From: Dipteris shenzhenensis
Taxonomy: Eukaryota > Polypodiophyta > Polypodiopsida > Gleicheniales
DNA length: 64,000 nucleotides
Reading direction: 5' to 3' (one strand)
Assembly (NCBI GenBank): GCA_047967505.1
Contig: CM106538.1
In this document: positions 47,426 through 59,330 of the stretch, in pieces
How the letters are laid out: every line of letters begins with the position of its first letter
Position numbering within the stretch: position 1 is the first letter of the stretch
Translations under genes and position numbers: made by a program
The notes under the pieces: model-generated
The model's input: only the letters and a program-made list of their open reading frames with translations
The model's database searches: none
What the model was told of the DNA's origin: nothing

Positions 47426-48203
47426 TGTTGGAGGTCAACATCTCTTGATGTCACCTAGAGAGAGAGGGCCTTGCTTGTGGGTGTGCCCACCCCGTGAGTG
47501 AGGGTAGCATAGAGAGAGAGGGCTTGTGTTTGTGGGTGTGCGTGTCCCTGTGAGTGTAGGTTTGTGTTGATTTCCATTGCCTCTTACGGGCCCATGAAGT
47601 GCCACGGTGGCCATGGAGGTTCCTAGGTGGGGTGTGGAGGAGTGTGGCCAGATTTGCCCTAAGGGGCTGCCATAGAAGTGCCCTTATAGGCACCCCAGGT
47701 GGGGGTTGGAGAACAGAGGGTGGAGGTCGGCCAACTTGGCTAGGTACAACCCCTATTTTGGGGGGGGGTGCCCTTCTTATAGGCCATGAGTAGCCCTAGT
47801 AGTGGATCATCCCACACATGCAGGTCGACCCAGGGGGTCGGTGGCCACCCTCTAGACCAACCGACCAAGCAGGGGACCACCCTGTAGACCACAACCGACC
47901 AGGAAAGGGGCCCCCCATTCTCATTGTTCATCATCATCTAGTAGAGCAGAACTTCCAACATCTCTTGGAAGGCTTGGCAGAGGAGCAGAGCCAACCCTAC
48001 TCTACACCTGGGGGTAGGGTAGTCGAGCAGTTCATGCACTCCCTAGTGCTACCTTCACTTGGTTGTTGAGCTGTGTGTTCTGAGCTCTCGATCAACCCAT
48101 TGTTTTCGAGGTTGTCCCCTAGTTGTAGTGGGGTTTTCTCCAATGATCACTTGTAGTTCTCTTGCACCTTTCTCTTCTTCTCAATGTGTGTGTGTGAGGC
48201 GTG

Positions 48204-48245
<42 letters not shown>

Positions 48246-48279
48246 ATCTCTCCCGTTCATTTTCACTGCACTTCTCACA
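47426..48279 (+). repeat. 5' LTR of the deleted copia element
   Basis: 854 bp, starts TGTTGGAGGTCAACATCTCT and ends CACTTCTCACA. It contains a (CT)n run at 48,204-48,253 and is collinear from 47,591 with 49,357-49,971. Confidence 0.78.
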
Positions 48280-48292
48280 TGGTATCAGAGCC
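48280..48292 (+). promoter_or_regulatory. Primer binding site, initiator Met tRNA type
   Basis: TGGTATCAGAGCC immediately follows the LTR end. Confidence 0.92.
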
Positions 48293-48614
48293 ATGGTTGG
48301 CTTGAGACCCGAGGAGCAGAGGGAGTGTTGAGCCAACATAGAGAGGAGGTTTAGGGTGTTGTTTGGAGGTGTCTTTGAAGAGGGGTGTGTACGAGGTGTG
48401 GACTATTCGGGTGACCAGCGAGGGAGACTTTGAAGGGTGTTTTCAAATCAAAGAGGAGGTGTTTCCAAGGGATGGAAAGTGAGGTGTGAAGGTACATTGG
48501 GCTATCAGCCCCTTCATCCTCATCTTCAACCTTCTCCTTTCTTCAACCCTCAGTTCCTTCCATCCCATCCACCTTCTCTTTCAGTTCATCGTCCTCTTGA
48601 CTTTGAGTCTCAAC

Positions 48615-49350
48615 ATGGTGACTTTATTCAAGATGGCAGAGAACAAGACTAGAATTCCAGTGTTGCCAACATTCCCGGTTGACCGGTAGTTGGATGGGAT
48701 CAATTATGGCATTTGGTGGGTGATGATGGAATCTACGTTACAATCATATGACATGGAAGATTTCGTATTGATAGGTGTTGCCCGACCAGATCCCCTAGGT
48801 GAGGACCTTGGCATCCTACCTCGGAAGGAGGTTGAGACTCTATCCCACCAATTGTGGGACTGTGTTAATGCTAGGGTAAGATCATTTATATTTATTAACT
48901 ATACTCCTCAGTTGATTAATCACATGAAGCACATGATGGTGGCCAAGAGTATATGGGAGCATTTGGCATCCATGCATAACCAAACCTCTCCTATGAAGAG
49001 GGTTTCACTAGAGGTCTAGATGAGGTTGTTGGATCCTAAGAAGTCTTCATCGATGCAGGAACACATTAACAAGTTACAAGAACTTCAGTAAGAGATTCTC
49101 CAGGCGGGGAAGCATATTTCATCAGAGGACATGGCCATTACTCTACTCTCCTAGTTATCCTCTCAGTAGAAGGCCCTCTATTCATCCTTGATCACGAGTG
49201 GTAGGGTGAATGAGTTGAACTGGGATGAACTAGGAGGAATTGGTCCCCATGGTGCTTGACTCGGAGGAGTGCTTCGTTGATTGTACCTATGACAATTAGC
49301 TTGAGGCTTTGACACGTGATCAAAAAGGCAGAAAGCAATTGATAGCTGAG
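48615..49350 (+). pseudogene. Copia gag remnant
   Basis: ATG at 48,615 (MVTLFKMAENKTRIPVLPTF, then PVDR), then TAG at 48,687-48,689 in the same frame. The copia gag core follows (LDGINYGIWWVMMESTLQSY, AKSIWEHLASMHNQTSPMKR) to a TAG at 49,017. Further gag-like codons (MRLLDPKKSSSMQEHINKLQ) continue with more stops until the jump into LTR sequence near 49,357. There is no zinc knuckle. Confidence 0.75.
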
Positions 49351-49356
49351 GAGCAT

Positions 49357-49971
49357 GCCCATACAATGCCACGATGGCCATGGAGGTTCCCTGCCATGGA
49401 TGTGCCCTTATAGGCACCCTAGGTGGGGGCTGGAGAGTAGAGGGTGGGCCGACCTTCACGTCGTCCACCTTGGCTGAATACATCCCTTGTTTTGGGGGGG
49501 GTGCCCTTCTTATAGTGCCATGAGCAGCCCTAGTAGTGGGTCAGCCCACACGGCAAGTCAGCCCTATAGTAGGGGGTCGGCCACCATAACCGACTAGGCA
49601 GGGGGTGCTGCCTATATATAGGCCCCCCATTCTCATTGTTCATCATCACCTGGTGGAGCAGCACTTCACTGTATACCAACATCTCTTGGAGGGCCTAGTA
49701 GAGGAGCAGATCCAACCCTATTGTGTACCTGAGGAGTAGGGTAGTGGAGCAGTTCATCCACTCCCTGGTGCTCCCTTCACTTGGTTGTTGAGCTGTGCAT
49801 TTTGAGCTCTCGAACAGCCTATTGTTTCTGAGGTTTTCCCCCAATTGTAGTGGGGTTTTCTCCAGTGATCGCTTGCAGTTCTCTTGTGCCTTTCTATCCT
49901 TCTCAGTGTGTGTGTGTGAGGCATGTTATCTCTCTCTCTCTCTTCCGTTCATTTCTGCTACACTTCTCACA
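49357..49971 (+). repeat. 5'-truncated 3' LTR of the deleted copia element
   Basis: Collinear with 47,591-48,279 but more compact. It carries TATATATAGG at about 49,613-49,622, which the 5' copy lacks at the matching place. Confidence 0.78.
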
Positions 49972-49976
49972 TCTTT

Positions 49977-51250
49977 GACCTTACCTTTCAAAATAGTCAT
50001 AACTACTAGACATTAAAGATATATTAGTAAACCAAAGAACATAAAAAAACTCATCTAAACCATATGACCTTTTTTACATAAACATAGAGCTTATGGCCAC
50101 TGACCATTACTGTAGGCCATTAGCTTTTACAATTTCAATTGTTGTATCTGGTATTAGAGAGCATTCCACTTGGAAAACATCATAAGCCTCATCAGAAAAC
50201 AATGAAATCCATGCTGCATTTACAAATCGATGACATACAACATACACATGTTTGTCTCCAATTTTGGCACATAAGAGGGAAAGTATTCATGTTCTAGCTA
50301 TAACAACATTATGATAAATAGCATTTTGGTAGTTTTTTATTCACAGAGTCTCTTTTAACATCTCCTGCAAGACACACATATGCATACACTCACACGTGTG
50401 TGGTGGTGGCGAGCCTATTGTCTCAACATACACATGTTTGTCTCCAGTTTTGGCACAAAAGAGGGAAAGAATCCATGTTCCACCTAGAACAACTTTATCC
50501 CTGAACAAGACAACATTATGATAAATAGCACTTTGGTAATTTTCTATTCGCTTAACAGTTCCTACAAGACACATGTATGCATGCGCTCATGCGTGTGTGG
50601 GTGTGGGGAGCCTATTGAGGGGTTTTGAAAGTGAATGAGTGAGTGAGTGAGTGAGTGAGTGAGTGTGAGTGTGAGTGTGAGTGTGAGACTGAGACTGAGA
50701 ATAAGATTGAGAGACTGAGACTTCAAAAGGCCAATGGGTCTATGAGATTGCAAAAAATCCTAATACATCAAGCTGTGCAGATGGAACTACTAAACGAGCA
50801 TCCACTCCAATGCAGAATGGAAAACGATAAACGCTAATAGTCATGACAAAATGATGATCGTTTACACAATACTAACATCCTCATCATCAGAGCGTCAAGG
50901 GGGAAGATGTAGTGAGTTCATAAAGCTAGAGATAGAGTGCTAGCGGCTGCCCCCGGATGTGGTCTTATGTCGTCTCCTGGTCATAGCTCTACGTCTAATA
51001 AGGGCTACAACGACCCCTATCGGTGGAGCCCCAAGTCTGAATAGGGAAGGGATATCCCTAGGTGTAATATGTGTCTCAACCCTCTGTCTGAGTTGTCATG
51101 TCATTGGCTCTATGTCACAATCATGATGGGGCCTCATGGTGTTGGAATCCACATGGTTTGGCTAGAAGAAATCAGTGATCGAGCTCTGAGTAGAGTCTAT
51201 CAAGGAGGTCTACTCCTGTCTCCATGATCGAAGTAGATGCTAGCATTGTC
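49977..51250. other. Non-coding region with tandem repeats
   Basis: No supported gene. It contains the 186-bp duplication and GAGT repeat listed separately, then unrecognised sequence to the LINE. Confidence 0.5.
50240..50620. repeat. Tandem duplication, period about 186 bp, followed by a (GAGT)n run
   Basis: ACATACACATGTTTGTCTCC ... CATTATGATAAATAGCA ... GGCGAGCCTATTG begins at 50,240 and again at 50,426 with moderate divergence. GAGT/GTGA microsatellite sequence follows at 50,634-50,690. Confidence 0.75.
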
Positions 51251-53040
51251 TGACTGCCTTGTGAATGAAGGCAGCTAAGCATCTCTAGTCTAGAAAGGAG
51301 AGAAAGTGGGACAATATCCTAGAATTGTCTTTGAAGAGGCAATAGAAGCGTCCTCGAATCTCATAGTATACTTAGCATCTGAAAATGAAGTTCTCCTCTA
51401 TCTCAATCTCCTACGTGTAACATAATATGCACATGCACCTCTCCTGGGCAAAACGTCAACTCTGCCACTCTCTATGCGAAGTCTATGTGAAAAGACTCGA
51501 AACTGCCCACCAATAGAGAGCCTCAATGAGTGGGGTAGGTGGATTTGCATATATCCAAGTGGGTCAATAAAACCCTTCGTTGTGACATGTAAACAATGAT
51601 CCCTGTAGAAGCTGAGCTTCACTGGAAGCTCGCTTGGTCCCAACCACGTCCTGAAAGTGTGTAGCTACAAAATATCCTCACGAATGACCTAGTTTACCTC
51701 ATGAGATAGGAGGGGGGGAAAAGGTGGGTCAATGCTACACTGGAAGGGGGGGAGTTTGTCCATGTGGAGTCCCAATCACTCAAACCATCTCTCTGTGCAT
51801 GCAAACCAGCATCTCTGGTCACCTGCTACTACTGATAGTGCCAGAGAGGAGGACAATGCTAGCCATGGTAGTCTGCTGCATCCAAAAGTGTAATCTCCAT
51901 ACCTCCTAACTCAATATTGTAGGTGATAACTTGATATGTTGCATCAAGCTCTATGACCCAAACTCAACATGAATGATGTGGTGAGGAGCTGACGGCTTAT
52001 TGCGAATCATCCTTGATAGCATAAGAACTTGTAGGTGCTCCACTCGAGCCCACTCTATATCCAACAGATCCAGCCCCCAACTAGGACTGCCATACATCCC
52101 CGCTGGGTGGGCTAGGGAGTCAAAAAGTAAGCCCTTCATCTGCAGATCCTGGAAATGTGAGCAAAAGCATTGCCTCTCTAGTCTGGCCAATGAAGCATAT
52201 CCTTTGCTCAATTGGCCTGCATCGCCGGTCTCATAGTAAAGATAGGTCCAGAGAAGAGAACCCCCAGGTATGTATATAACAAAACAATCTCAACTAGCGA
52301 GCCATCAAAGGTGAACTACTCCTGGTGTATAGTGGCTCTGAATGTGTTGAAGATCATGACCTTGGTTTTACCAAGGTGACCTTCAAATCATGGGAATCAC
52401 AAAGGACTGTAATGCATCTAGGTGTCTCTAGAGGCCCCTCTGTTGAGGAAGATAAGAGTGCCACATCATCTGTGCATAACAACATCTGGATCAGAGTGCT
52501 ATAGTGAGAGGGCATCCCTCCCCCCCAATGTCTGCATAATTGTCTCAAGCTTGTCAATGTAGAGGCCAAACTGGGTTCGTGATAAAGGACACCCTTGTTT
52601 GACCCCAATAGTACTTGTGATCTCATTTGTCCATCCATACCCTATCCAAACTCTGCGTGAGACCTGCTCGTAAAGTGCCATGATAGCCCAAATGATCTCC
52701 AGGTCATAACCCAAGTCCTACAGATGCCTGAGGAGGTGGGCTCTCGAAACCGTATCAAAGGCTGTGCGGAAATCCACAAAGCAATAATAAACCCTCTATT
52801 TTTGTGCCCTCACATCCTCAATGATAGACCTAAGTGTGAGGATGTGATCCATGGTCCCATGATCATGTTGGAATCTAGCCTATCCATCTGCTCTAAGTCC
52901 CTACATCTCTGCGAATCGATTGACCTTAGAATCAAGGACTAATGCATAAATCTTCGACATGACATGTCCGATCATAATGGTCCTGTAGTTCTGCAGGCTC
53001 ATGGGATCCCCTGCCTCAAATCTCTCTCTAAACCCTTGAA
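51250..53040 (-). pseudogene. LINE remnant: reverse transcriptase and C-terminal part
   Basis: From 53,040 downward: FRERFEAGDPMSLQNYRTIM, then KIYALVLDSKVNRFAEM, then RVYYCFVDFRTAFDTVSRAH, then LIGYG.TNEITSTIGVKQGCPLS-like, and a catalytic box LLCTDDVALLSSS (YADD expected). A C-terminal segment follows (QCFCSHFQDLQMKGLLFDSL, RVFSHRLRIESGR) with further debris to about 51,250. Many stops and shifts are present. The catalytic Tyr-Ala is Cys-Thr. No endonuclease is present. Confidence 0.75.
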
Positions 53041-53885
53041 ATTAGGAAACACTAATTGGAGGCCCTTTTGAGACCCCATTTCTCCCCTGAGTTATGGATG
53101 GCTCCCGTATGGATAATTTCTTATGCTTGTGCCTTCCGTCCTTGTACTTGCAACCCTACATCAATTCTAGCAGGTGGAATGATTGGTTCTTCATCATTAT
53201 CAAAATCCATGAGCTTGGCCATGTTGATCACTATGTTGGCCCTTTGTTATGCCTTGGCCTTGCCGGTATCGGCCTCTTGCCATGCTTTTTGTTTTGGAGC
53301 TTAAACTCCTTCTCTTCCTCTTTCTTATGGTGAAAAGCTCTAAGGCTTTGTTCAATGAGTGGTCTGTAATACCGCTTGAGTTTATTACTGTTGATATAGC
53401 CTACCATCTTGATAGAATCTGAGCTCTACTGCAAAGAAGCCGAGATCCATGGCAACGAAAGTTTGAAGAGGATCCCACAACCCCATGGCAAGTTGAAGAT
53501 GACAACATCTCCTTTTCAACTTCAAGGAGCCCACACCCTTAGACATGGGGTATGCAAAAGGGCCCTATCCTTCCACCCCAAAAACCACTGAACCTACTAG
53601 ATAGAGTGGACAAAGATAAGGAACCCCAGGAGGAAATTCCATAGTAAGAACTTGAGCTCCGTTACAAAGAAGATGAGATCCATGGTGGCAAATTTATTTA
53701 TTTTTGGCATAAAAAGAAAGTGACTTTATTAATTTATAACATTTTGTAGATCATAAGGGTTCAACAATGCTAGCAGTGCTGATCACAAAAGCACTTACAT
53801 CTTGGAATCATAGAAACAAAAACATAGAAAGTAATGTCTTAAAAAAATATTGAGAGGAGCTTCTCATAGGTGGAAGGAGAAGCTA
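53041..53885. other. Short region between LINE and inverted-repeat element
   Basis: It starts with the repeat shared with 1,731-1,774. A degenerate direct repeat (GAGCTC.....CAAAGAAG...GAGATCCATGG) lies at about 53,420 and 53,650. No supported gene. Confidence 0.5.
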
Positions 53886-53886
53886 G

Positions 53887-54884
53887 CATTAGAAAAAAAG
53901 GGAGCTCATTTTGGGGCCTTTTAAAAGAGAGAGAAAATAGGCTCTCAACCAATCAAGAGTGGGCCAACGTAACATTGAAAATTCAACAAAAGAAGATGAA
54001 AATTAAATAAGAAAAAGAAATAGTACTATATGTTTGTAGAAGCATGTCACATTAATGAGGTGATCTAATTTGAATCTTTAAAAAATTTATTTTATGTGCA
54101 GAATTCGGTGATTCTGACACCGCAAACGCGTCTGGAACGGCCCAAAACCATTTTGAAAGGTACCAAATCGCGTTTTTCTACAAGTCTCACTTTTCGGCCT
54201 TTTTTGGCCATTTTCGGGCCTCCGGATGTCCGATTCCAGCGTTTCTCAAGTAAGTTTTTTGTTTTGTAAACATGGTGAATTATGCTAATGGATCAACTAC
54301 TGGAATACTTTTTCTCATTTATGGTCTTCACATGCAGGCTATTGTCTAAAATGCTTCCAAGGGAGAATAAATTATTGACCTTAAGAGATATGGCAAGGAA
54401 GTATGTGACATCTCTTGGAGGGTTGGATTACAAGTGCATCCATGCATGTGTCAATGATTACATTTTGTTTCGTGGAGCACATTAGGAGGCATCCTACTTG
54501 TAGTAAGACAGGATATAGAGCAGATCTAAAAACTTTGGATGTGCCTTGAAAGGTTTCGTGATATTTTCCCATAATCCCTTGCATCTGACATATGTTCAAG
54601 TGCAAATCCATTGCAGAGCTCATGTCATGGCATTCCAGTGTCGTTCTTGGGGTTTTGGGCCGTTCCGAACGCGTCTGCGGTGTCAGAATCACCAAATTCT
54701 GCACAGAAAAGTGTTGCTCTTATATGAACATTGAATGTAAAGCATGTGAAAGAATATATTTATTCCTTTTCACACTGACATTTCTCACGCAAGTATCCAT
54801 ATTTTCTTGCTTTTGTAGAGAGAGAAAAGAGAAAATAGTGAATTTCTTACAGGGCCCCAAAATGAGCTCCCTTTTTTCCTAATG
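53887..54884. mobile_element. Inverted-repeat DNA transposon remnant
   Basis: The outer ends are inverted copies: CATTAGAAAAAAAGGGAGCT, then CATTTTGGGGCC, on the left; the inverse of the same (CATTAGG..) ending at about 54,884 on the right. A second, stronger inverted pair of about 50 bp sits inside (54,097-54,150 and about 54,652-54,705: TGCAGAATT.GGTGATTCTG, then ACACCGCA.ACGCGT). A transposase remnant lies between the inner pair. I could not find a convincing target duplication. The ends are not the CACTA type expected for a TNP2-like transposase. Confidence 0.6.
54250..54650 (+). pseudogene. TNP2-like (CACTA/En-Spm) transposase remnant
   Basis: A GTAAGT...CAG intron (54,250-54,337) precedes MLPRENKLLTLRDMARKYVT, then SLGGLDYKCIHACVNDYILF, then RGAH. 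After a gap with stops comes LKTLDVP.KV..YFPIIP, then MFKCKSIAELMSWHS near 54,640. This order (GL.Y..IHAC.NDC.L, then VP.KVL.YFP.IPRL..MF, then MTWH) is that of plant TNP2 transposases, which are several times longer; only a piece of about 130 codons is here. The reading ends at the right inner inverted repeat. Confidence 0.65.
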
Positions 54885-54889
54885 AGGTT

Positions 54890-57720
54890 TCCTCTTTAGA
54901 AGCACTGTAAAGGGAGTCTAAAGCAACAGTAGTAGTAGTATCAATAGAATGACCAAGAGCAGCAGCAACACCCTGAGAAGGGTCAATGGACATAGCATCC
55001 AAATCCTACCTTGAAACAGGTAAAACCCCTGTAAAACCACAACAAGTCCCTCAATCTAATGAGAAAGGGAAGAGGGTAATTGAGTAGAGAAACCAACACA
55101 AGGAATTTGAGTGCAGGATCTAGGAGAAGCAAAAGGCAGCTGATCTAAAGTGACCACAACCATAGAGGGGGATATGTTGGATAGGATAACCACAGGAGGA
55201 TAGCAAGAAGGGCCAGCAGCATCTAGGGGGCACTGAACATGGGCAACTTCACTAGAGGCTGATGTGGGGGTGAAGAAGCTCTGAGAACAAATATCAATAG
55301 TAGGAGGGCTCTATGCACCTCCAACAACAGCAATGGAAGGAACCTTGGCTGAATGGCCAACCAAATCAGAAGGAGCTTGGAGGGGGCCATCTAAATGTTG
55401 AAAGGATGATCCTGGAGAAGAAGAGGGTATCTGCAAGGGAGAACCAGCTGCTGATGCTTTCCTCTGTAAGAAGTTGGGTAGCTTTGCATGTTCATCTAAG
55501 ATAAAACAATGACGTTTATGTCTGGAAATGTCTGCATTTAATCTTTGATGTTCAAGGTTGTATGCACTAATAAAAAAGTCAAGTCTTCTCTTTCCCTATC
55601 CCACCATGAAGTAAACAGAGCATCATTGCATATAAAGATAGATTGAAAATTATTTCTAGAGACCCATATGAACCATAGAGCATGGGCCCTTATTAGAAAC
55701 CAAGGCTCATGCCTTACTTTGCATGCATCACCTAGTAAGATGGCTTTCCAATTTATAGGTTCACCACACTCAATCTAACTAAACTTCCATACTCTTCTAG
55801 CATGAGGGCAAGCAACAAATAAATGGAAAACATCCTCCACAGAGTCTAGGCATCTCATACATTCGCCATCTCCCTTACTAATACTAATCCTCTAAAGTTA
55901 AACCACAGTGCTTTGTGAAGAATAAGCCAAGAAAGACAAGACATTTTCTCAGGCACATTTCTAGCCCAAATTCTATGAAACCTAGTATACCATTTTGATC
56001 TATCATCATTCAGTTTCCATATCTTGTTGAGGGTTCTAAATAGATCCTCCATATCTACAGTAGGTGTTGGTATAGGTAGTAAAGAGGAGCACCCTACCCA
56101 GCTGAACTCTTTGTGTATGCAGAGGACTGAACCTCCCTTACAACTCACCTGTCCCTTCCATAGGTCCAATTTTTCCATGATCAATCCCTGATGTTGATTA
56201 GTTAGGGAAAATTCCCTTTTGATTTCATGCCAATATTTCCACCTGAAAAGTTCCTTATTCCACAGCTAACCCCAAGATTGGATACCCTTCTTGAATAAAA
56301 TGGCTGCCACTATAAATTGCTCATTTGTCAAAGTGCAAGTTCTAAAAAATGAGGAAACCCAAACTGAGTCAATGGCCATAAATGCTCCTTTACTAGAGAA
56401 TTGGAGGAAAGATTTTATTTCTTCAAATGCACCCCAGATAGACTTCCACAGAGGACTCCCCTTGGACTTACAGGGTTCAGGGTTAAAGAGAGCAGAGATA
56501 AAAGGGTAATTTTTCCAATTTGGAGCCCTACAGGGTCTAATGTGTCTCATGTTTCTCGTTAGTAGCTAAGCCCAATCCCCATCTGGATGAAGTGACATTT
56601 TGATAATCCATGTAGCAGAATGATTTTTGGCAGCATAAGAGATGTCTATCACCCCTAGTCCCCCTTCTTCTTTGGGCTTGATAAAGTAGTCCCACCTTAC
56701 TTTAGATATTTTGTTGCTCCCTTCCCATAAGAATGATCTGCACTGTTTAATGAATTTGTCAAGACCTGTTTTGGAAGGAGACCAACAAGAAAGATAAAAA
56801 ATACCAACGGGGTAGAGGCAGTGGTTAAGAACCAATTTTCTTCTAGCCAGATTTGCTTGGAATTTTCTCCATTTTTCCAGCTTCTTCTGAAATCTATCCA
56901 GTACTACCTAGTCCCACCTCTGCTTCATTGTAACCTCAAATCCCATCGGAATGCCCAAAGTCTAAAAATTGTCCCTTTTTGTATTTTGAGGCATCCTAGC
57001 TGTTGGAGAATCCCTTGGTCCTTGCCACTGAGAGTGTCATACCCTATTTTGTAATGGTTGATAGGGGATCCTGAGGCTTGACAAAAAACTTCAAGACAAT
57101 CTATCATACACCTAACATCCTGATCAATGTTTCGGGGTCAAAGTGGTGTCATCAGCAAACTGTTGATAGACCAATTGTTTACCATTAATCAACTCAATGC
57201 CTTTAATCCTTCCCTCTTGGATTTGACTTCTAAGAAGCCACCCAAGGGAATCTGCTGCTATAGCAAACAAAAGAGGAGCTAATGGACACCCTTGTCTGAT
57301 TGATCTCTTCAGAAAAAAGGGGTCACTCATCTTCCCATTGACATTAACCTTGGCTGAAGCATTAGTGAGAAGAAGTTTAACACTTGACACAGAAGAAGGA
57401 CCCAAACCCATATCCTGTAAAGATTGAATTATAAAATCCCATTCTAGCCTGTCATAAGCCTTATCAAAGTCAACTTTAAGAAAGCATATATCCTGTTTAG
57501 TTTCTTTAGCATACTCACATCCTTCCCATATATTAATAATGGCTTCAAGAAGGTGACGTCCCCCCCTTTTGCTCCAACAGAATCCACTCTTTCATTTTGC
57601 CTTGAATCCTAAAAGCTAAAGCTTTTGCAAAAATTCTATAACTGCAGTTTAACATTGTCAAGGGTCTCCAGTTCTTAAGCTCATCTTTGGGGCCTCTTTA
57701 GGGATCAGTTTCATTCATTC
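54890..57720 (-). pseudogene. LINE with reverse transcriptase, zinc domain and long C-terminal tail
   Basis: From 57,720 downward: ICFLKVDFDKAYDRLEWDFI (about 57,490), IRQGCPLAPLLFAIAADSLG and the intact FADD box (about 57,135). Next come GYDTLSGKD and GIFYLSCWSPSKTGLDKFIK, then WTTRFHRIW-like, then the RVT zinc-type segment CMRCLDSVEDVFHLFVACPH at about 55,830. A Ser/Pro-rich tail of about 300 codons follows (TIDICSQSFFTPTSASSEVA ...) to 54,890. Stops and shifts are spread throughout, and the endonuclease part was not recognised. The inverted-repeat element begins right at its tail end. Confidence 0.8.
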
Positions 57721-57839
57721 AGATCCAAGACTCAATGAAGGTAAGGGGAGGTCTGACCCTAAGCAAAAAACCCACTAGTGCATGAGTTCTCAACCAAACT
57801 ATAGAGTCATGCAACAATGTGTCCTCCAGGAAGGCCATT

Positions 57840-58281
57840 ACTGTTTTACCTGTTCCAGCTGCTTGATTCTCTCCATCAGACTGTTGTGCTCCACTAGCAT
57901 CTTGTTGTGTAGCATGCTTGGGTTCTAGGATTGACGGTGGCAGGAAACCTTCAGCTTCCTCCTTGCTAGACGTGGGGAGCCTCGACTCTCTCGGAGTCTG
58001 CCTAGGATTGCGACTCTCTCATCGTTCGTCTTTGCATGTTGTGCCTCCGTTGGTTGAGGGCAACCCGACTCTGGATGCATATGCTCCGCTTCCACTGGCT
58101 CTGCTTTTGTTAGTTCGATTGCCTCCTCCTTCACCACTTGGAGTGTTTGCATGCGTGGTGGCAGAGCTACCGGAGGCTCCCGCCGAAGCTCAACTTTCAC
58201 CATTGCTTCCAATCCCGCCTCTGCGCTTGGGAGACGGAGCTGTGTAGGCTTTGTGTAGCTCTTTGGAGGCCAGGGACCCAT
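57840..58281 (-). pseudogene. Possible gene fragment with Glu/Lys-rich and coiled-coil parts
   Basis: ATG at 58,281-58,279 opens 118 codons (MGPWPPKSYTKPTQLRLPSA ...) up to a TAG at 57,925. The same frame then continues as NPSMLHNKMLVEHNSLMERI, then KQLEQ, before an AG|GTAAAA donor-like site. It is more GC-rich than its surroundings, like the dirigent and kinase genes. Two other frames are also open here, so the reading is uncertain. No family recognised; a captured exon or LINE leader are both possible. Confidence 0.3.
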
Positions 58282-58284
58282 CTA

Positions 58285-59330
58285 TACCAGAAGTGCTAGG
58301 AGTAAGATGCGCATCTGGGGGAAGACTGAAGAAGCCCCCTCGTGGCTTCTGAGCTGCATGCACATAAGAGGGACTAAAAAGTGTCCCCTTTGACCATCTT
58401 GGCCATGTTGAGTTAGCTCAAGTGGAGCGAATCGAGATAGGACACGTGTGCAAGTATGGACTGTAGACGTGGCAACGAGAGACCTTCACATTAGGTACCC
58501 AACAATTCTTAAGTAAAGACATGTAGCGTTCGGGACCACTACAGTTGTACCACCTCTTTCACATCTTGCAGCCCTGTACACATCAATAAATTAATGAGTC
58601 TAGATCCGCCATTTTTCAATTTTTAATTTGTAAGCGTTTCCCAAAGAACTTGAAAATAGTTTTGCTCTCTTTGAACTGGCAAAAAATTCGCCGTGATAGA
58701 TTGAAACAACTTCCACGAGTTCCATATAAATTGGCGGGCATTCAAACATTTTGGGTTGACTTTACATCTTAGGAAAATTGTATTGCAGTCCGAGTTAAAC
58801 GTGCGAACCGGAGCTTTCAATGTCTAAAATCTGTTTCATCTACAAAAACGATGATTTCTTTTATTTCATAAGAGTCACGACAGTTTTGTTTTTGAGGTTA
58901 GTCTTCTAACACGCTTTCATTTTTTGAGTTATAGGATCATCTTGCCTTAAAAGTACATTTAGAGCGTTAGAAACAACTCTGTTATTTGCTTTAGGGAAGT
59001 AGGCTCACTCTTGTAAGAACGTAGTTTCTCACTATCCATAGTGTTGAGCTCCTAGCTTCATACGAATATGTTCTTCAAATTTCATTTTGTAGTCCTTGCA
59101 GATGAGGCCGCGTAACTTTTTAGACTCGTGCGTTCTTGTAATATTAAAGATGATGAAGGCAATTGGACACAAGTTAAGTTTTGCATCTACCCACGGATCC
59201 GTTTCCCACTGGTGCACGGACTAAAGGAAAGAAAAACAAATGACACAGCGGAGCGAGGTCAAAGTCTAGAAACTAAGCTGGCTGGCTGCATTAGTATGGT
59301 GAGCGGCTAAAGATGTGTAATTTAGTAAGT
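58285..59330. other. Region downstream of the dirigent gene, nothing recognised
   Basis: No supported gene. It includes the 3' flank of the dirigent gene; a minus-strand AATAAA lies near 58,860, some 470 bp past the stop, which is rather far for its poly(A) signal. Confidence 0.45.

Larger units (their letters stand above)
47421..49976 (+). mobile_element. Internally deleted Ty1/copia element
   Basis: The 5' LTR is 47,426-48,279, ending ACTTCTCACA and followed by an initiator Met tRNA primer site. After gag the sequence jumps, at about 49,357, into the second LTR, whose first 165 bp or so are missing; that LTR ends ACTTCTCACA at 49,971. Flanking 5-mers TCTTC (47,421-47,425) and TCTTT (49,972-49,976) differ by one base and may be a worn target duplication. 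Protease, integrase and polymerase are gone. Confidence 0.82.
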
